From: JBFMFB01 sp040752115
GTDB taxonomy: Bacteria; Pseudomonadota; Gammaproteobacteria; Burkholderiales; Sulfuricellaceae
Length of the DNA stretch: 64,000 nucleotides
NCBI GenBank assembly: GCA_040752115.1
Contig: JBFMFB010000008.1
Location: 1-64,000 of the forward strand
Direction of reading: 5' to 3'
The number at the start of each line of letters is the position of its first letter. Position 1 is the stretch's first letter. Shown piece after piece: positions 34,505 through 43,200 of the stretch. The notes under the pieces were generated by a model. The model did not search any database and was not told the origin of the DNA. It saw only the letters and a list, made by a program, of their open reading frames with translations. The translations under genes and the position numbers were made by a program.

Positions 34505-35857
34505 ATGGAAATCAACCGCAAACTGCGCTTTCGGCTGCGCCTGCAAAACGGTCTTTTCCTGGCGCTGTTTCTGGTGGCGATCGGCTTTTCGGTCTACCTG
34601 CTGCGCACCTATCACGTCCAATGGGACATCACGCAGGGCGCCCGCCACTCCTTGAGCCAGGCCAGCCTGAACACCCTCAGGCAGCTGCCGGGGCCGGTCG
34701 TGCTTACCGCCTACGCCACCCAGCAGGATCCCAAGCTGGGCGATATCCGCAAGCTGATCCGCGAATTCGCTGCGCCCTATCAGCGCGCCAAGCCCGATCT
34801 CTCCCTGAAGTTCATTGATCCGGCCGAGCAGCCGGAAGCTACCCGTGCCGCCGGCGTCAAGGTGAACGGCGAAATGGTGGCGACTTACCGGAACCGCAGC
34901 GAACATCTCACCACCCTCAACGAACAGACGCTCACCAATGCCCTGATGCGGCTGGCGCGCAGCGAGGAACGGCTGGCCATGTATCTGGACGGCCACGGCG
35001 AGCGCAAGCTCGACGGCGACGCCAACCACGATTTGGGCGATTTCGGCCGCCACCTGCAAACCAAGGGGTTCAAAATCGGCAGCCTGAACCTTGCTCTGGC
35101 GCAAGAGGTGCCGGCCAATGCCAGCCTGCTGCTGATCGCCAGCCCCCAGGTGGATCTGTTGCCCGGCGAAGTGGAAAAACTCGGGCAATATCTGGCGCGG
35201 GGCGGCAATCTGCTGTGGCTGATCGATCAGGAGCCCCTGCACGGCCTGCAGTCCCTGGCCGAGGCGCTGGGACTGATGCTCTCGCCGGGCGTGGTGATAG
35301 ACCCGGCCGCCGGACAGAAAGCCGGTGTTCCGGCGACCATAGCGCTAGCCGCCCTCTATGCAAGACATCCGGTCACCGACAATTTCGACCTGATCACGGC
35401 ATTCCCCTTCGCCCGCCAGATCGGCTTTGCCGACGAAACGGGCTGGCACGCCACCAATCTGATCGAAGTCGCTCCCCGCGGCTGGGTGGAGACCGGCAAA
35501 CTCGAAGGCAATCCGGTCTTTGACAAAGGGCGCGACATTCCCGGCCCGGTGACGGTCGGCATCACCCTGGAGCGCTCGGTCGAAGACAAGAATCAGCGCG
35601 TCGCCGTAATCGGTAGCGGCGCTTTCCTGTCGAACACCTACCTTGGCAACGGCGGCAACCTGGATCTGGGAGTCAACCTCGTCAACTGGCTGGCCGGTGA
35701 CGACAACCTCATCACCATCCAGCCCAGGGCGACCCGGGATGCCGATCTGGCCCTGAGCAAACCGGCCGCCGCGGTGATTTCGATCGGCTTTCTCCTCGCA
35801 CTGCCGCTGGCCTTCCTGATTGCCGCCATCGCGATATGGCGCCGCCGCAGAAAATAA
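34505..35857 (+). CDS. GldG-like auxiliary component of the ABC system
   Basis: A 450-residue protein with a membrane anchor at residues 15-35 and another at about 425-445, and a large periplasmic part between. It has the features of the GldG/ABC-type uncharacterised domain family: QGARHSLSQASLNTLRQLPGPVVLTAYAT, LLIASPQVDLLPGEVEKLGQYLARGGNLLWLID and AVIGSGAFLSNTYLGNGGNLDLGVNLVNWL. In Bacteroidetes the homologues support gliding; in proteobacteria the exported substrate is unknown. Last gene of the three-gene operon. Confidence 0.88.
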   Translation: MEINRKLRFRLRLQNGLFLALFLVAIGFSVYLLRTYHVQWDITQGARHSLSQASLNTLRQLPGPVVLTAYATQQDPKLGDIRKLIREFAAPYQRAKPDLSLKFIDPAEQPEATRAAGVKVNGEMVATYRNRSEHLTTLNEQTLTNALMRLARSEERLAMYLDGHGERKLDGDANHDLGDFGRHLQTKGFKIGSLNLALAQEVPANASLLLIASPQVDLLPGEVEKLGQYLARGGNLLWLIDQEPLHGLQSLAEALGLMLSPGVVIDPAAGQKAGVPATIALAALYARHPVTDNFDLITAFPFARQIGFADETGWHATNLIEVAPRGWVETGKLEGNPVFDKGRDIPGPVTVGITLERSVEDKNQRVAVIGSGAFLSNTYLGNGGNLDLGVNLVNWLAGDDNLITIQPRATRDADLALSKPAAAVISIGFLLALPLAFLIAAIAIWRRRRK

Positions 35858-35873
35858 GCGAACGGCGACTAGC

Positions 35874-36000
35874 AACCACGAATGACACGAATGTTCACGA
35901 ATGCACACGAATTTTTTCTTTGCTAGCAGACATCCCCGATCATCCGAAGCACAAGCCGCATTCGTGTAGATTCGTGAACATTCGTGCCATTCGTGGTTAA
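35874..36000. repeat. CACGAAT-family inverted repeat, copy 5
   Basis: Left arm CCACGAATGACACGAATGTT followed by two more CACGAAT units; right arm ATTCGTGTAGATTCGTGAAC and ATTCGTGCCATTCGTGG. The loop differs from copies 2-4. It begins about 16 bases after the gldG-like stop and ends 15 bases before mutM. Confidence 0.87.
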
Positions 36001-36015
36001 TCTCTGTTAGCGCCC

Positions 36016-36834
36016 ATGCCCGAACTGCCTGAAGTCGAAATCACCCGCCGCGGCCTGGAACCCCAGCTCGCGGGACAGCGCATTGTCTCGGTCGCCATCC
36101 GCAACGCGGATTTGCGCCACCCCATACCCGGTGATCTCGGCCGGATTCTCCCCGGCCAGACTATCCGGGGCGTTTCCCGCCGCGGCAAATATCTGCTGAT
36201 CGAATGCAGCCGCGGCTGGCTGATCCTGCACTTGGGCATGTCTGGCAGCCTGCGCGTCCTGCCCGCCGCCACGCCGCCCGGAAAACACGACCACTTCGAC
36301 CTGTTGCTCGGAAACGGCCGCTGCGTGCGGCTGCGCGACCCGCGCCGGTTCGGTGCCGTTCTTTGGACAGAATCTGACGCATTGCGTCACCCGCTGCTGG
36401 CGCGGCTCGGCATCGAACCGCTCGGCCCGGATTTCAGCGGAGAATGGCTCTACAAGCGCACCCGCGGACGCGATGCCGGCATCAAACAAACCCTGATGAA
36501 CGGCCAGCTGGTGACCGGTATCGGCAACATCTATGCCAACGAGGCGCTGTTCCGCGCCGGCATCAACCCGAAAATTCCCGCCGGGCGCCTCGGCCCGCGG
36601 CGCTGCGCCAAACTCGCCGAGTCGGTGCGGGAAACGCTGCTGGCCGCCATTGCCGCCGGGGGCAGCAGCCTGCGCGATTTCGTGGACAGCGCCGGCAACC
36701 CTGGCTATTTCCAGCAGCAGTACCTGGTTTACGGCCGCGCGGGCCAGCCCTGCATGCACTGCGGCACGCCCATCCGGCAGCTGCGGCAGGGACAGCGCTC
36801 GACGTTTTATTGCCCCCACTGCCAGGCCCGGTAG
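36016..36834 (+). CDS. mutM: Formamidopyrimidine-DNA glycosylase
   Basis: A 272-residue base-excision repair enzyme for 8-oxoguanine with AP-lyase activity. P1-E2 of the mature N-terminus (MPELPEVEITRRGL) provides the nucleophile; a conserved lysine lies in the HDHFDLLL region; the helix-two-turn-helix GIGNIYANEALFRAGI and the C-terminal zinc finger CMHCG...CPHC are present. Full length, no truncation. Preceded by a CACGAAT repeat and followed by the dynamin-like gene with its own promoter. Confidence 0.97.
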   Translation: MPELPEVEITRRGLEPQLAGQRIVSVAIRNADLRHPIPGDLGRILPGQTIRGVSRRGKYLLIECSRGWLILHLGMSGSLRVLPAATPPGKHDHFDLLLGNGRCVRLRDPRRFGAVLWTESDALRHPLLARLGIEPLGPDFSGEWLYKRTRGRDAGIKQTLMNGQLVTGIGNIYANEALFRAGINPKIPAGRLGPRRCAKLAESVRETLLAAIAAGGSSLRDFVDSAGNPGYFQQQYLVYGRAGQPCMHCGTPIRQLRQGQRSTFYCPHCQAR

Positions 36835-36953
36835 CGTTGGCACACAGCTTGCTGCTCTCTAGAGTGAAAAGAGGCCGGCAGAAAATCCATGCACTTCCAA
36901 GCCATGTTGCGTCGCACTTTGAATCACTTTGCTTAGAAATATCGCGGACTGCC

Positions 36954-36981
36954 TTGATTGATCTGATTTTTATGCTACAGT
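36954..36981 (+). promoter_or_regulatory. Putative promoter of the dynamin-like gene
   Basis: TTGATT (36954-36959), a 16-base spacer and an extended -10 TGCTACAGT (TACAGT at 36976-36981) lie about 38 bases before the start codon, in a gap that is AT-richer than its surroundings. Confidence 0.45.
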
Positions 36982-37018
36982 ACCGGTGGCCCATACAACC
37001 TGCCTACGGGGGTGTCTC

Positions 37019-38983
37019 ATGACAAACAAGAATCTGGTCGCGCAGTTCGAGGCTTACAGCGCTTGGCGTGGCAGCCTGTCTCAAAGCATCGGCGAATACC
37101 GCAAGTGGCTGAACGAACAGGAATTAAACGACGCCCAAACCGACCTCCGCATCCAGCACCTCCTGGACCGGCTACGCGACGACAAGCTGAATGTGGCGTT
37201 CGTAGCCGAATTTTCGCGCGGGAAATCGGAGCTGATCAACGCCATATTCTTCGCCGGCTACGGCCTGCGGCTGCTGCCCTCCAGCGCGGGGCGTACTACC
37301 ATGTGCCCGACCGAACTGATGTATGAGGAAGGGCATGAACCATGCATCCAGCTGCTGCCGATCGAGACCCGCGCCACCGACACCACCACTACCGAATACA
37401 AGCGCTACCCCGACGAGTGGAAAGTATTTCCGCTCGACGTCGGCTCGGCCGAGGGAATGATCGGCGCTTTCCAGCAGGTGAGCCAGACCAAGCGGGTCAG
37501 CGTCGAGGAAGCAAAGCGCTATGGCCTGTATGACGAAGACGACGAAGACAGCGCGCTGAACCTCCAGCCCGATGGAACGGTGGAAATCCCTTGCTGGCGC
37601 CACGCCATCATTAACTTTCCGCATCCCTTGCTGAAAGAGGGGCTGGTGATTCTGGATACCCCGGGCCTCAACGCGATCGGTACCGAACCGGAGCTGACCT
37701 TCAACATGCTGCCCAACGCCCACGCCATCCTGTTCATGCTGGCTGCGGACACGGGGGTGACCAAAACCGACATCGAGGTGTGGCGCAACCATATCGGCAA
37801 CCCGCATGGGCGGCAGAAGGGTCGGCTGGTCGTCCTCAACAAGATCGACGGGCTATGGGACGAGCTCAAGAGCGAAGATGAAATCCAACAGGAGATTGAC
37901 TCCCAGATCAAAATCAGCGCGGAGCTGCTGGGCGTCAAGCAAGGCCAGGTGTTCCCGGTCTCGGCGCAGAAGGGACTGCTCGCCAAGATCAACCATGATG
38001 ACGCATTGCTCGCCAAAAGCCGCCTCCCGGAACTGGAAAAAGCCCTGAGCGACGAGCTCATCCCGTCCAAGCAGGAAATCGTGCGCGACAACACCCAGAG
38101 CGAGCTGGAGGACCTGATGGGGGCAACTCACTCCATCCTCGACACGCGCCTTTCCAGCGTGCGCGAGCAACTGGATGAGCTCACCGGGCTGCGCGGCAAG
38201 AACGAAGACGTGATCGAGCACATGATGAGCAAGGTCAAGCAGGACAAGGAAAATTTCGAGAAGGGGCTGCAGCGCTTCCAGGCGCTGCGCAGCGTATTCT
38301 CGCAGCAGACCAACGTGCTGTTCACCTACCTCGGCATGGACGCGCTCCGGGTCGAAGTACGCAACACCCGCGATGCGATGATCGGCAGCAAATTCAGCAA
38401 GGGCATCCGCGAAGCGATGAACAAGTTCTTCAAGGATGCCACCGCCAACATCAACAAATCCGGCCAGCAGGTCGAGGAAATCAAGGCCATGATGGAGAGC
38501 ATGTACAAGAAATTCAGCGAGGAGCACGGGCTGAGCCAGTCAAGCCCGCCCCCGTTCTCCACCCTGAAATACCTGAAGGAGCTCGCCAAGCTGGAAAAAG
38601 CCTACAATGACCACTTCAACACGGCGCTCACCATGCTGACCAACGAGAAATTCACCCTCACCACCAAGTTTTTCGAAACCATCGCCAGCCGCGTCATTCA
38701 CGTTTTCGAAATCGCCAACCGGGACGCGGAAAACTGGTTGAAGGCGGTGATGGCGCCGATGGAAACCCAGGTGCGCGAACACCAGTTGCAGCTGCGCCGG
38801 CGGCTGGAAAGCATCAAGCGCATTCACAAGGCGACCGATACCCTGGAAGACCGGATCGCCGAGCTGGAGCATATGGAAGACGGCATCACCGGCCAGCTAA
38901 ACGATGTCCTGGCATTGCGCCAGCAAGTGCTCGGCGTGCTCGCCTTCGAGGAGAATTCGCTGGATGCCGCTGCTACGGCCTGA
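37019..38983 (+). CDS. Bacterial dynamin-like GTPase
   Basis: A 654-residue GTPase of the dynamin superfamily. G1 is EFSRGKS (64-70), G2 threonines lie in GRTTMCPTE (91-99), G3 is DTPG (213-216) and G4 is NKID (274-277). Residues about 340-640 are helical with long charged segments (SVREQLDELTGLRGKNEDVIEHMMSK, LEKAYNDHFNTALTM, QLQLRRRLESIKRIHK), matching the stalk bundle. No clear membrane helix or paddle is visible. It is a single gene with its own promoter and terminator, not paired with a second dynamin as in BDLP1/2 systems. Likely membrane remodelling or protection; the exact role is unknown. Confidence 0.85.
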   Translation: MTNKNLVAQFEAYSAWRGSLSQSIGEYRKWLNEQELNDAQTDLRIQHLLDRLRDDKLNVAFVAEFSRGKSELINAIFFAGYGLRLLPSSAGRTTMCPTELMYEEGHEPCIQLLPIETRATDTTTTEYKRYPDEWKVFPLDVGSAEGMIGAFQQVSQTKRVSVEEAKRYGLYDEDDEDSALNLQPDGTVEIPCWRHAIINFPHPLLKEGLVILDTPGLNAIGTEPELTFNMLPNAHAILFMLAADTGVTKTDIEVWRNHIGNPHGRQKGRLVVLNKIDGLWDELKSEDEIQQEIDSQIKISAELLGVKQGQVFPVSAQKGLLAKINHDDALLAKSRLPELEKALSDELIPSKQEIVRDNTQSELEDLMGATHSILDTRLSSVREQLDELTGLRGKNEDVIEHMMSKVKQDKENFEKGLQRFQALRSVFSQQTNVLFTYLGMDALRVEVRNTRDAMIGSKFSKGIREAMNKFFKDATANINKSGQQVEEIKAMMESMYKKFSEEHGLSQSSPPPFSTLKYLKELAKLEKAYNDHFNTALTMLTNEKFTLTTKFFETIASRVIHVFEIANRDAENWLKAVMAPMETQVREHQLQLRRRLESIKRIHKATDTLEDRIAELEHMEDGITGQLNDVLALRQQVLGVLAFEENSLDAAATA

Positions 38984-39002
38984 TTGCGAAGTGCAGGAAC
39001 AA

Positions 39003-39038
39003 AAAAAACGGGGCCTCGATATCGAGGCCCCGTTTTTT
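39003..39038. terminator. Bidirectional terminator between the dynamin gene and fdx
   Basis: A perfect 36-base palindrome: six A, CGGGGCCTCGAT, ATCGAGGCCCCG, six T. It serves the dynamin-like gene on the plus strand and fdx on the minus strand. Confidence 0.93.
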
Positions 39039-39051
39039 GTCAGCGCCAGTT

Positions 39052-39303
39052 TTATTTCTTGCCGCTGATCACCAGGAATTTTTGCTGCAGCTCTTCCTCA
39101 GTTTCGACGCGGTCGGGATTCGGGACGATGCAATCCACCGGACACACTTCGACGCACTGCGGCGTGTCGTAATGTCCGACACACTCGGTGCACAGGTTGG
39201 GGTCGATCACATAGATTTCATCGCCCTGCGAAATCGCGCTGTTCGGGCACTCGGGCTCGCACACATCGCAGTTGATGCATTCATCGGTAATCATTAATGC
39301 CAT
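39052..39303 (-). CDS. fdx: YfhL-type 2[4Fe-4S] ferredoxin
   Basis: An 83-residue ferredoxin with two cluster motifs: CINCDVCEPECP and CTECVGHYDTPQCVEVCPVDC, the second with the insertion typical of the Alvin/YfhL ferredoxins, and a C-terminal helix (EEELQQKFLVISGKK). It carries single electrons in the cytoplasm; partner unknown. Last gene of the M16-M16-rsmD-coaD-fdx run, ten bases after coaD. Confidence 0.95.
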   Translation of the reverse strand: MALMITDECINCDVCEPECPNSAISQGDEIYVIDPNLCTECVGHYDTPQCVEVCPVDCIVPNPDRVETEEELQQKFLVISGKK

Positions 39304-39313
39304 GGCAATTTCC

Positions 39314-39805
39314 TCAACTATTACAATTTTGAATCTTTTCGCTCAACCGCGCCTTGATCAGCGGCTGGACAAACTGGCTGACATCCCCGCCCAGCAGCGC
39401 GATTTCCCTTACCATGCTGGCCGATATGAACATGTACTGCTCGGCCGGGGTCAAAAACACGGTTTCGACGTCGGGATACAAATTCCGGTTCATCCCGGCC
39501 AACTGAAACTCGTACTCGAAGTCGGAAACCGCACGCAAGCCGCGCAGTATAACTCCGGCGCGCTGTTCCTGCAAAAAATGGATCAGCAGCCCGGAAAAAC
39601 CGGTCACCCGCACGTTGGGGTAATCGGCCAGCACGGCCGCAGCCATCTCCACCCGTTCCTGAAGATTGAAGAATGGCGTTTTGTTGCGGCTGTCCGCCAC
39701 CCCGACGATGACCTCATCGAACAGACGGGAGGCGCGGCGCACCAAATCTTCGTGGCCGCGCGTGATCGGGTCAAACGTGCCGGGATAGACCGCTTTGAGT
39801 TTCAT
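39314..39805 (-). CDS. coaD: Phosphopantetheine adenylyltransferase
   Basis: A 163-residue nucleotidyltransferase that makes dephospho-CoA. The AVYPGTFDPITRGHEDLVRRA start holds the T/HxGH motif (RGHE), and LRGLRAVSDFEYEFQLAGMNR and the SASMVREIA signature region are present. It overlaps rsmD by four bases; the rsmD-coaD-fdx order is common in proteobacteria. Confidence 0.97.
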   Translation of the reverse strand: MKLKAVYPGTFDPITRGHEDLVRRASRLFDEVIVGVADSRNKTPFFNLQERVEMAAAVLADYPNVRVTGFSGLLIHFLQEQRAGVILRGLRAVSDFEYEFQLAGMNRNLYPDVETVFLTPAEQYMFISASMVREIALLGGDVSQFVQPLIKARLSEKIQNCNS

Positions 39806-40356
39806 GTGCTTCGTTCCGCAGAGCGTTCCAGCAGATAGTAATGCACCTTCCCCGCCCGGCCGCTGCGCCGGATATCCCAGCCCGCGCCAGGCAGCAGTGC
39901 TTCCTCGCCCTCAGTGTACACCAGGCCGCCTGCCGCAAGATGCGGCGGCAGTTTCGCGAGCAGCTCCGCCACCATCTGTTCGCGGTATGGGGGGTCGAGA
40001 AAAATCACGTCGAAGCGGCGCCCCTCCTGCTCCAGGAATTTCAAGGCATCGGCCGGCACCAGTTCCAGATTTTCCGCGCCAAGCTTCGCCGCATTCCCGC
40101 GCAATGCCTGCAGCGCTGCCGCATCGCGCTCCACCATCACGACCCGGCGCGCCCCCCGGGAGAGCGCCTCGAAACCCATGGCGCCGCTGCCGGCGAACAA
40201 ATCCAGGCATTCCTTGCCGTCCAGCGTTTGTCCGAGCCAGTTGAACAGCGTCTCCCGGACGCGATCCGGGGTCGGACGCAAGCCCGCCACATCGGGAAAA
40301 TCGATCAAACGGCTGCGCCACGCGCCGCCGACGATCCGCACCCGGTTCTTCTTCAT
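39802..40356 (-). CDS. rsmD: 16S rRNA (guanine966-N2)-methyltransferase
   Basis: A 184-residue SAM-dependent methyltransferase. RIVGGAWRSRLIDFPDVAGLRPTPDRVRETLFNWL at the N-terminus, CLDLFAGSGAMGFEALSRGA (SAM site) and the catalytic FLDPPYRE are standard. Full length. Coupled to coaD by an ATGA overlap and 13 bases from the M16 gene upstream. Confidence 0.96.
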   Translation of the reverse strand: MKKNRVRIVGGAWRSRLIDFPDVAGLRPTPDRVRETLFNWLGQTLDGKECLDLFAGSGAMGFEALSRGARRVVMVERDAAALQALRGNAAKLGAENLELVPADALKFLEQEGRRFDVIFLDPPYREQMVAELLAKLPPHLAAGGLVYTEGEEALLPGAGWDIRRSGRAGKVHYYLLERSAERST

Positions 40357-40369
40357 GCCGGGCGGTTTC

Positions 40370-41701
40370 TCACTGCCCGCCGCTCTCCGCCGGCGCGCCG
40401 ACCACGATCGTCACCATGTTCTCCGGCCGGATGCGCCGCGCGAAGGCGTCACGGATGTCGGCCACCTTCACTTTCTCCACGTTGCCGGTGAAATCGTCCA
40501 GGTAGGTGAGCGGCAGGCGGTAGAAGCCGATCACCGCCAGGTGCTCGAGAATCTTCTTGTTGCTGTCGAGGCGCAGCGGGAAACCGCCCACCAGATTCTG
40601 CTTTGCCTTTTCCAGTTCCGCCTCGGTCGGACCCTTGGCGACGAAATCGCGCAGCGTTGCACGGACGATTTCGAGCGCTTCGTCCGCCTGCGCCTTCTTC
40701 GTCTGCAGGCCGATCTGGAACGGCCCGTTCTGCTGCAGCGGCACGAAATAGCTGTAAACGCTGTAAGCCAGGCCGCGCTTCTCACGCACGTTTTCGGTCA
40801 GGCGCGACACGAAACCGCCGCCGCCAAGAATGTAGTTGCCTACATACAGCGGAAAATAATCGGGGTCGCCGCGCCGCATCCCCGGAGCGCCGATCAGGAT
40901 ATGGCTTTGCGTGGCGGGATGGGGAATGCGCCGGGTTTCTGCCGCAACAAGCGGCGCGACCTCCGGCAGCGGCGACAGGGGCGCGGCGGCCCGCGGCAGG
41001 CCATCGGTGAGCTGCACCGCAATCGCTTCGGCCTGGGCGCGGCTGACGTCGCCGATCAGCGCCACCACCGCGTTGTTTGCGGTGTAGTGGCGGCGGTAGA
41101 AATCCGCCACGTCCTGGCGCTGCAGCGCGGCGACGGTTTCCACTTCGCCGGCCGGCTGCTGCGCGTACGGATGGCCGCCATAAAGCGCGGCGAGAAACGC
41201 CTTCTCCGCAATGCTTTCCGGCTGGGTCTGCGCCTCCTTGATGGCGGCGATCACCCGCGCCTTCTCGCGCTCCAGCGCGGCTGCCGGGAAATCCGGCTGC
41301 TGCAGGATCCTGGCCAGCAAGCCCAGCGCCTGGGTGCGCTCGCGCTCGCTGCTCAGGGTACGCACGCCGACTCCCGCGCGATCCGGATCGAAGCCGCCGC
41401 CAAGCACGGCGCCGACATCGGCCAGGCGCCGGGAAATCTCGTCCTCCGACAGGCCGCCTGCCCCCAGACTCAGCATATGCCGGGTCAGGCTGGCGAGTCC
41501 CGCCCTGCTCGGCGCATCGCGGCCGGAACCGGCGGCGAACTCGACGCTCACGTCCAGCAGCGGCAGATCGTGGTTTTCCACGAAATAGACCTGCGCCCCG
41601 TTTGCCGTCTGCCAGTGCTGAATCGGCAGCGCAGCAAAGACGCCGGAAGCTGCGAGCTGAAGGAAAAGCCCGAGCAACAGGCCGAACCACGGATTTCTCA
41701 T
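40370..41701 (-). CDS. M16-family peptidase-like protein, inactive-type partner
   Basis: A 443-residue exported M16 protein with a signal peptide (residues 1-23, WFGLLLGLFLQLAASGVFA). The position of the HXXEH zinc site reads SLTRHMLSLGAGG, without the second His-Glu pair, so it is a non-catalytic subunit. The C-terminal half has the conserved REKRGLAYSVYSYF segment that completes the active site of the partner. The active M16 gene lies immediately upstream (TAA, four bases, ATG), and the two probably form a periplasmic heterodimer. Substrates unknown. Confidence 0.9.
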   Translation of the reverse strand: MRNPWFGLLLGLFLQLAASGVFAALPIQHWQTANGAQVYFVENHDLPLLDVSVEFAAGSGRDAPSRAGLASLTRHMLSLGAGGLSEDEISRRLADVGAVLGGGFDPDRAGVGVRTLSSERERTQALGLLARILQQPDFPAAALEREKARVIAAIKEAQTQPESIAEKAFLAALYGGHPYAQQPAGEVETVAALQRQDVADFYRRHYTANNAVVALIGDVSRAQAEAIAVQLTDGLPRAAAPLSPLPEVAPLVAAETRRIPHPATQSHILIGAPGMRRGDPDYFPLYVGNYILGGGGFVSRLTENVREKRGLAYSVYSYFVPLQQNGPFQIGLQTKKAQADEALEIVRATLRDFVAKGPTEAELEKAKQNLVGGFPLRLDSNKKILEHLAVIGFYRLPLTYLDDFTGNVEKVKVADIRDAFARRIRPENMVTIVVGAPAESGGQ

Positions 41702-41705
41702 CGCC

Positions 41706-43070
41706 TTACCCCCCATGACGCACCCCCTTGGGCATGATCGCCGGCTGCTTGTGCTCAAGCGGCTGTGGGTCGAGCACGGCAACGGTCAACTCATCATCCA
41801 CCAGATATTTGCGCGCCACCTCCTGAATCTGGGCGGCGGTCACCGCCTTGAGCTTGTTCAGCCGGATGTCGAGCGTTTTGTAGGACAGCCCGGCGCTTTC
41901 CAGCTCGCCGATCAGCATCGCCTGGTAGAACATGGAGTCGCGCTGATAGACCTGGGCCGCGATGACCTGCGCCTTGACCCGCTGCAGCTCGTCCTCGGTC
42001 ACGCCGTCCTTCTTGATTTTCTCGATCTCGGCCCGCAGCGCCTGCTCCGCATCGGCCACGGTCTTGCCCTCGCTGGGCGTGGCTTCGAGCATGAACATGC
42101 CGGGGCCGCGGGAAAACAGGTCGTAGCCGGCGCCAACATCGCTTGCCACGCGGCTTTCGCGCACCAGCGACTTGTTGAGCCGGGCCGAAGCGTTGCCGTC
42201 CAGCACCCCGGCCAGCATTTCCAGCGCATACGGCTCCCAGTCGCGCTCGGGATCGCGCAGGGCGGGGACGTGATAGCCCATCTCGAGATAAGGCAGCTGC
42301 GCGGGCGCCTTGACGACAATACGCTTGATGCCGCGCTGCGCCGGCTCCTGCTGCGGTTTGCGCTCCGGCAGCGGCCTGGCCTTGATCTTGCCGTAATAGC
42401 GCTGCGCCAGCGCAAAAATTTCCTTGTGGTTCACATCCCCGACCACAACCAGCACCGCATTGTTGGGCGCATACCATTTCCGGTACCAGTCGCGGGCGTC
42501 CTCAACCCGCATGTTTTCGAGGTCGTCCATCCAGCCGACCACCGGGTTGCGATAGGGGCTGGCCTGGAAAGCGGCGGCCATGAGCTGCTCCGACACCAGC
42601 GACTGCGGTTTGTCCTCGGTGCGCATCCGCCGCTCTTCCATCACCACCTTGATCTCTTTCGAAAACTCCTCCTTCGACAGCCGCAGGTTCTGCATCCGGT
42701 CCGATTCCAGCTTGAACGCCAGCGGCAGCCTGGCGACCTGCAGCTGCTGGAAATAGGCGGTATAGTCGCGATTGGTGAAAGCATTCTCGCGCCCGCCGGC
42801 GGCGGCGATCCGCTTGGAAAATTCGCCCGCCGGCACCTCGCGCGTGCCCTTGAACATCATGTGCTCCAGCACATGCGCCACGCCGGTGGTGCCGTTCTGC
42901 TCGTCCATGCTGCCGGCGCGGTACCAGACCTGCGACACCGCCACCGGCGCGCGGTGATCCTCCTTGACGATCACCTTCATCCCGTTGGCCAGCTTGTATT
43001 CATAGGGATTGGCCGCGACCGGCAATGCCAGCGCCAGCAGCGCGGCTCCGAAAATGCTTTTACCCAGCAC
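41706..43070 (-). CDS. M16-family zinc metallopeptidase (active subunit)
   Basis: A 454-residue exported peptidase. Signal peptide at residues 1-20; zinc motif HVLEH at 66-70 in THVLEHMMFKGT-like context, with the downstream Glu expected in the EIKVVMEERRMRTEDKP region. A strong ribosome-binding site (GAGGAGG) is four bases before the GTG start. Divergent from ftsY. Paired with the inactive subunit that follows. Confidence 0.93.
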   Translation of the reverse strand: MLGKSIFGAALLALALPVAANPYEYKLANGMKVIVKEDHRAPVAVSQVWYRAGSMDEQNGTTGVAHVLEHMMFKGTREVPAGEFSKRIAAAGGRENAFTNRDYTAYFQQLQVARLPLAFKLESDRMQNLRLSKEEFSKEIKVVMEERRMRTEDKPQSLVSEQLMAAAFQASPYRNPVVGWMDDLENMRVEDARDWYRKWYAPNNAVLVVVGDVNHKEIFALAQRYYGKIKARPLPERKPQQEPAQRGIKRIVVKAPAQLPYLEMGYHVPALRDPERDWEPYALEMLAGVLDGNASARLNKSLVRESRVASDVGAGYDLFSRGPGMFMLEATPSEGKTVADAEQALRAEIEKIKKDGVTEDELQRVKAQVIAAQVYQRDSMFYQAMLIGELESAGLSYKTLDIRLNKLKAVTAAQIQEVARKYLVDDELTVAVLDPQPLEHKQPAIMPKGVRHGG

Positions 43071-43200
43071 GAAACCTCCTCATATCCAGGCAGCCCGTCA
43101 TTGCGATAATTACGATAAAATGGGCGATTATAAACGAAACGCGGCGGCCGAACGGGAAATTGCCCGAATGCCGCGGACCGCGTATGTGACCAAGCGAGCC

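Noticed and set aside
40370..41701. M16 gene considered a pseudogene because its zinc motif is missing
   Set aside because: The frame is intact and full length and lies beside an active M16 gene; inactive partner subunits are normal in this family.
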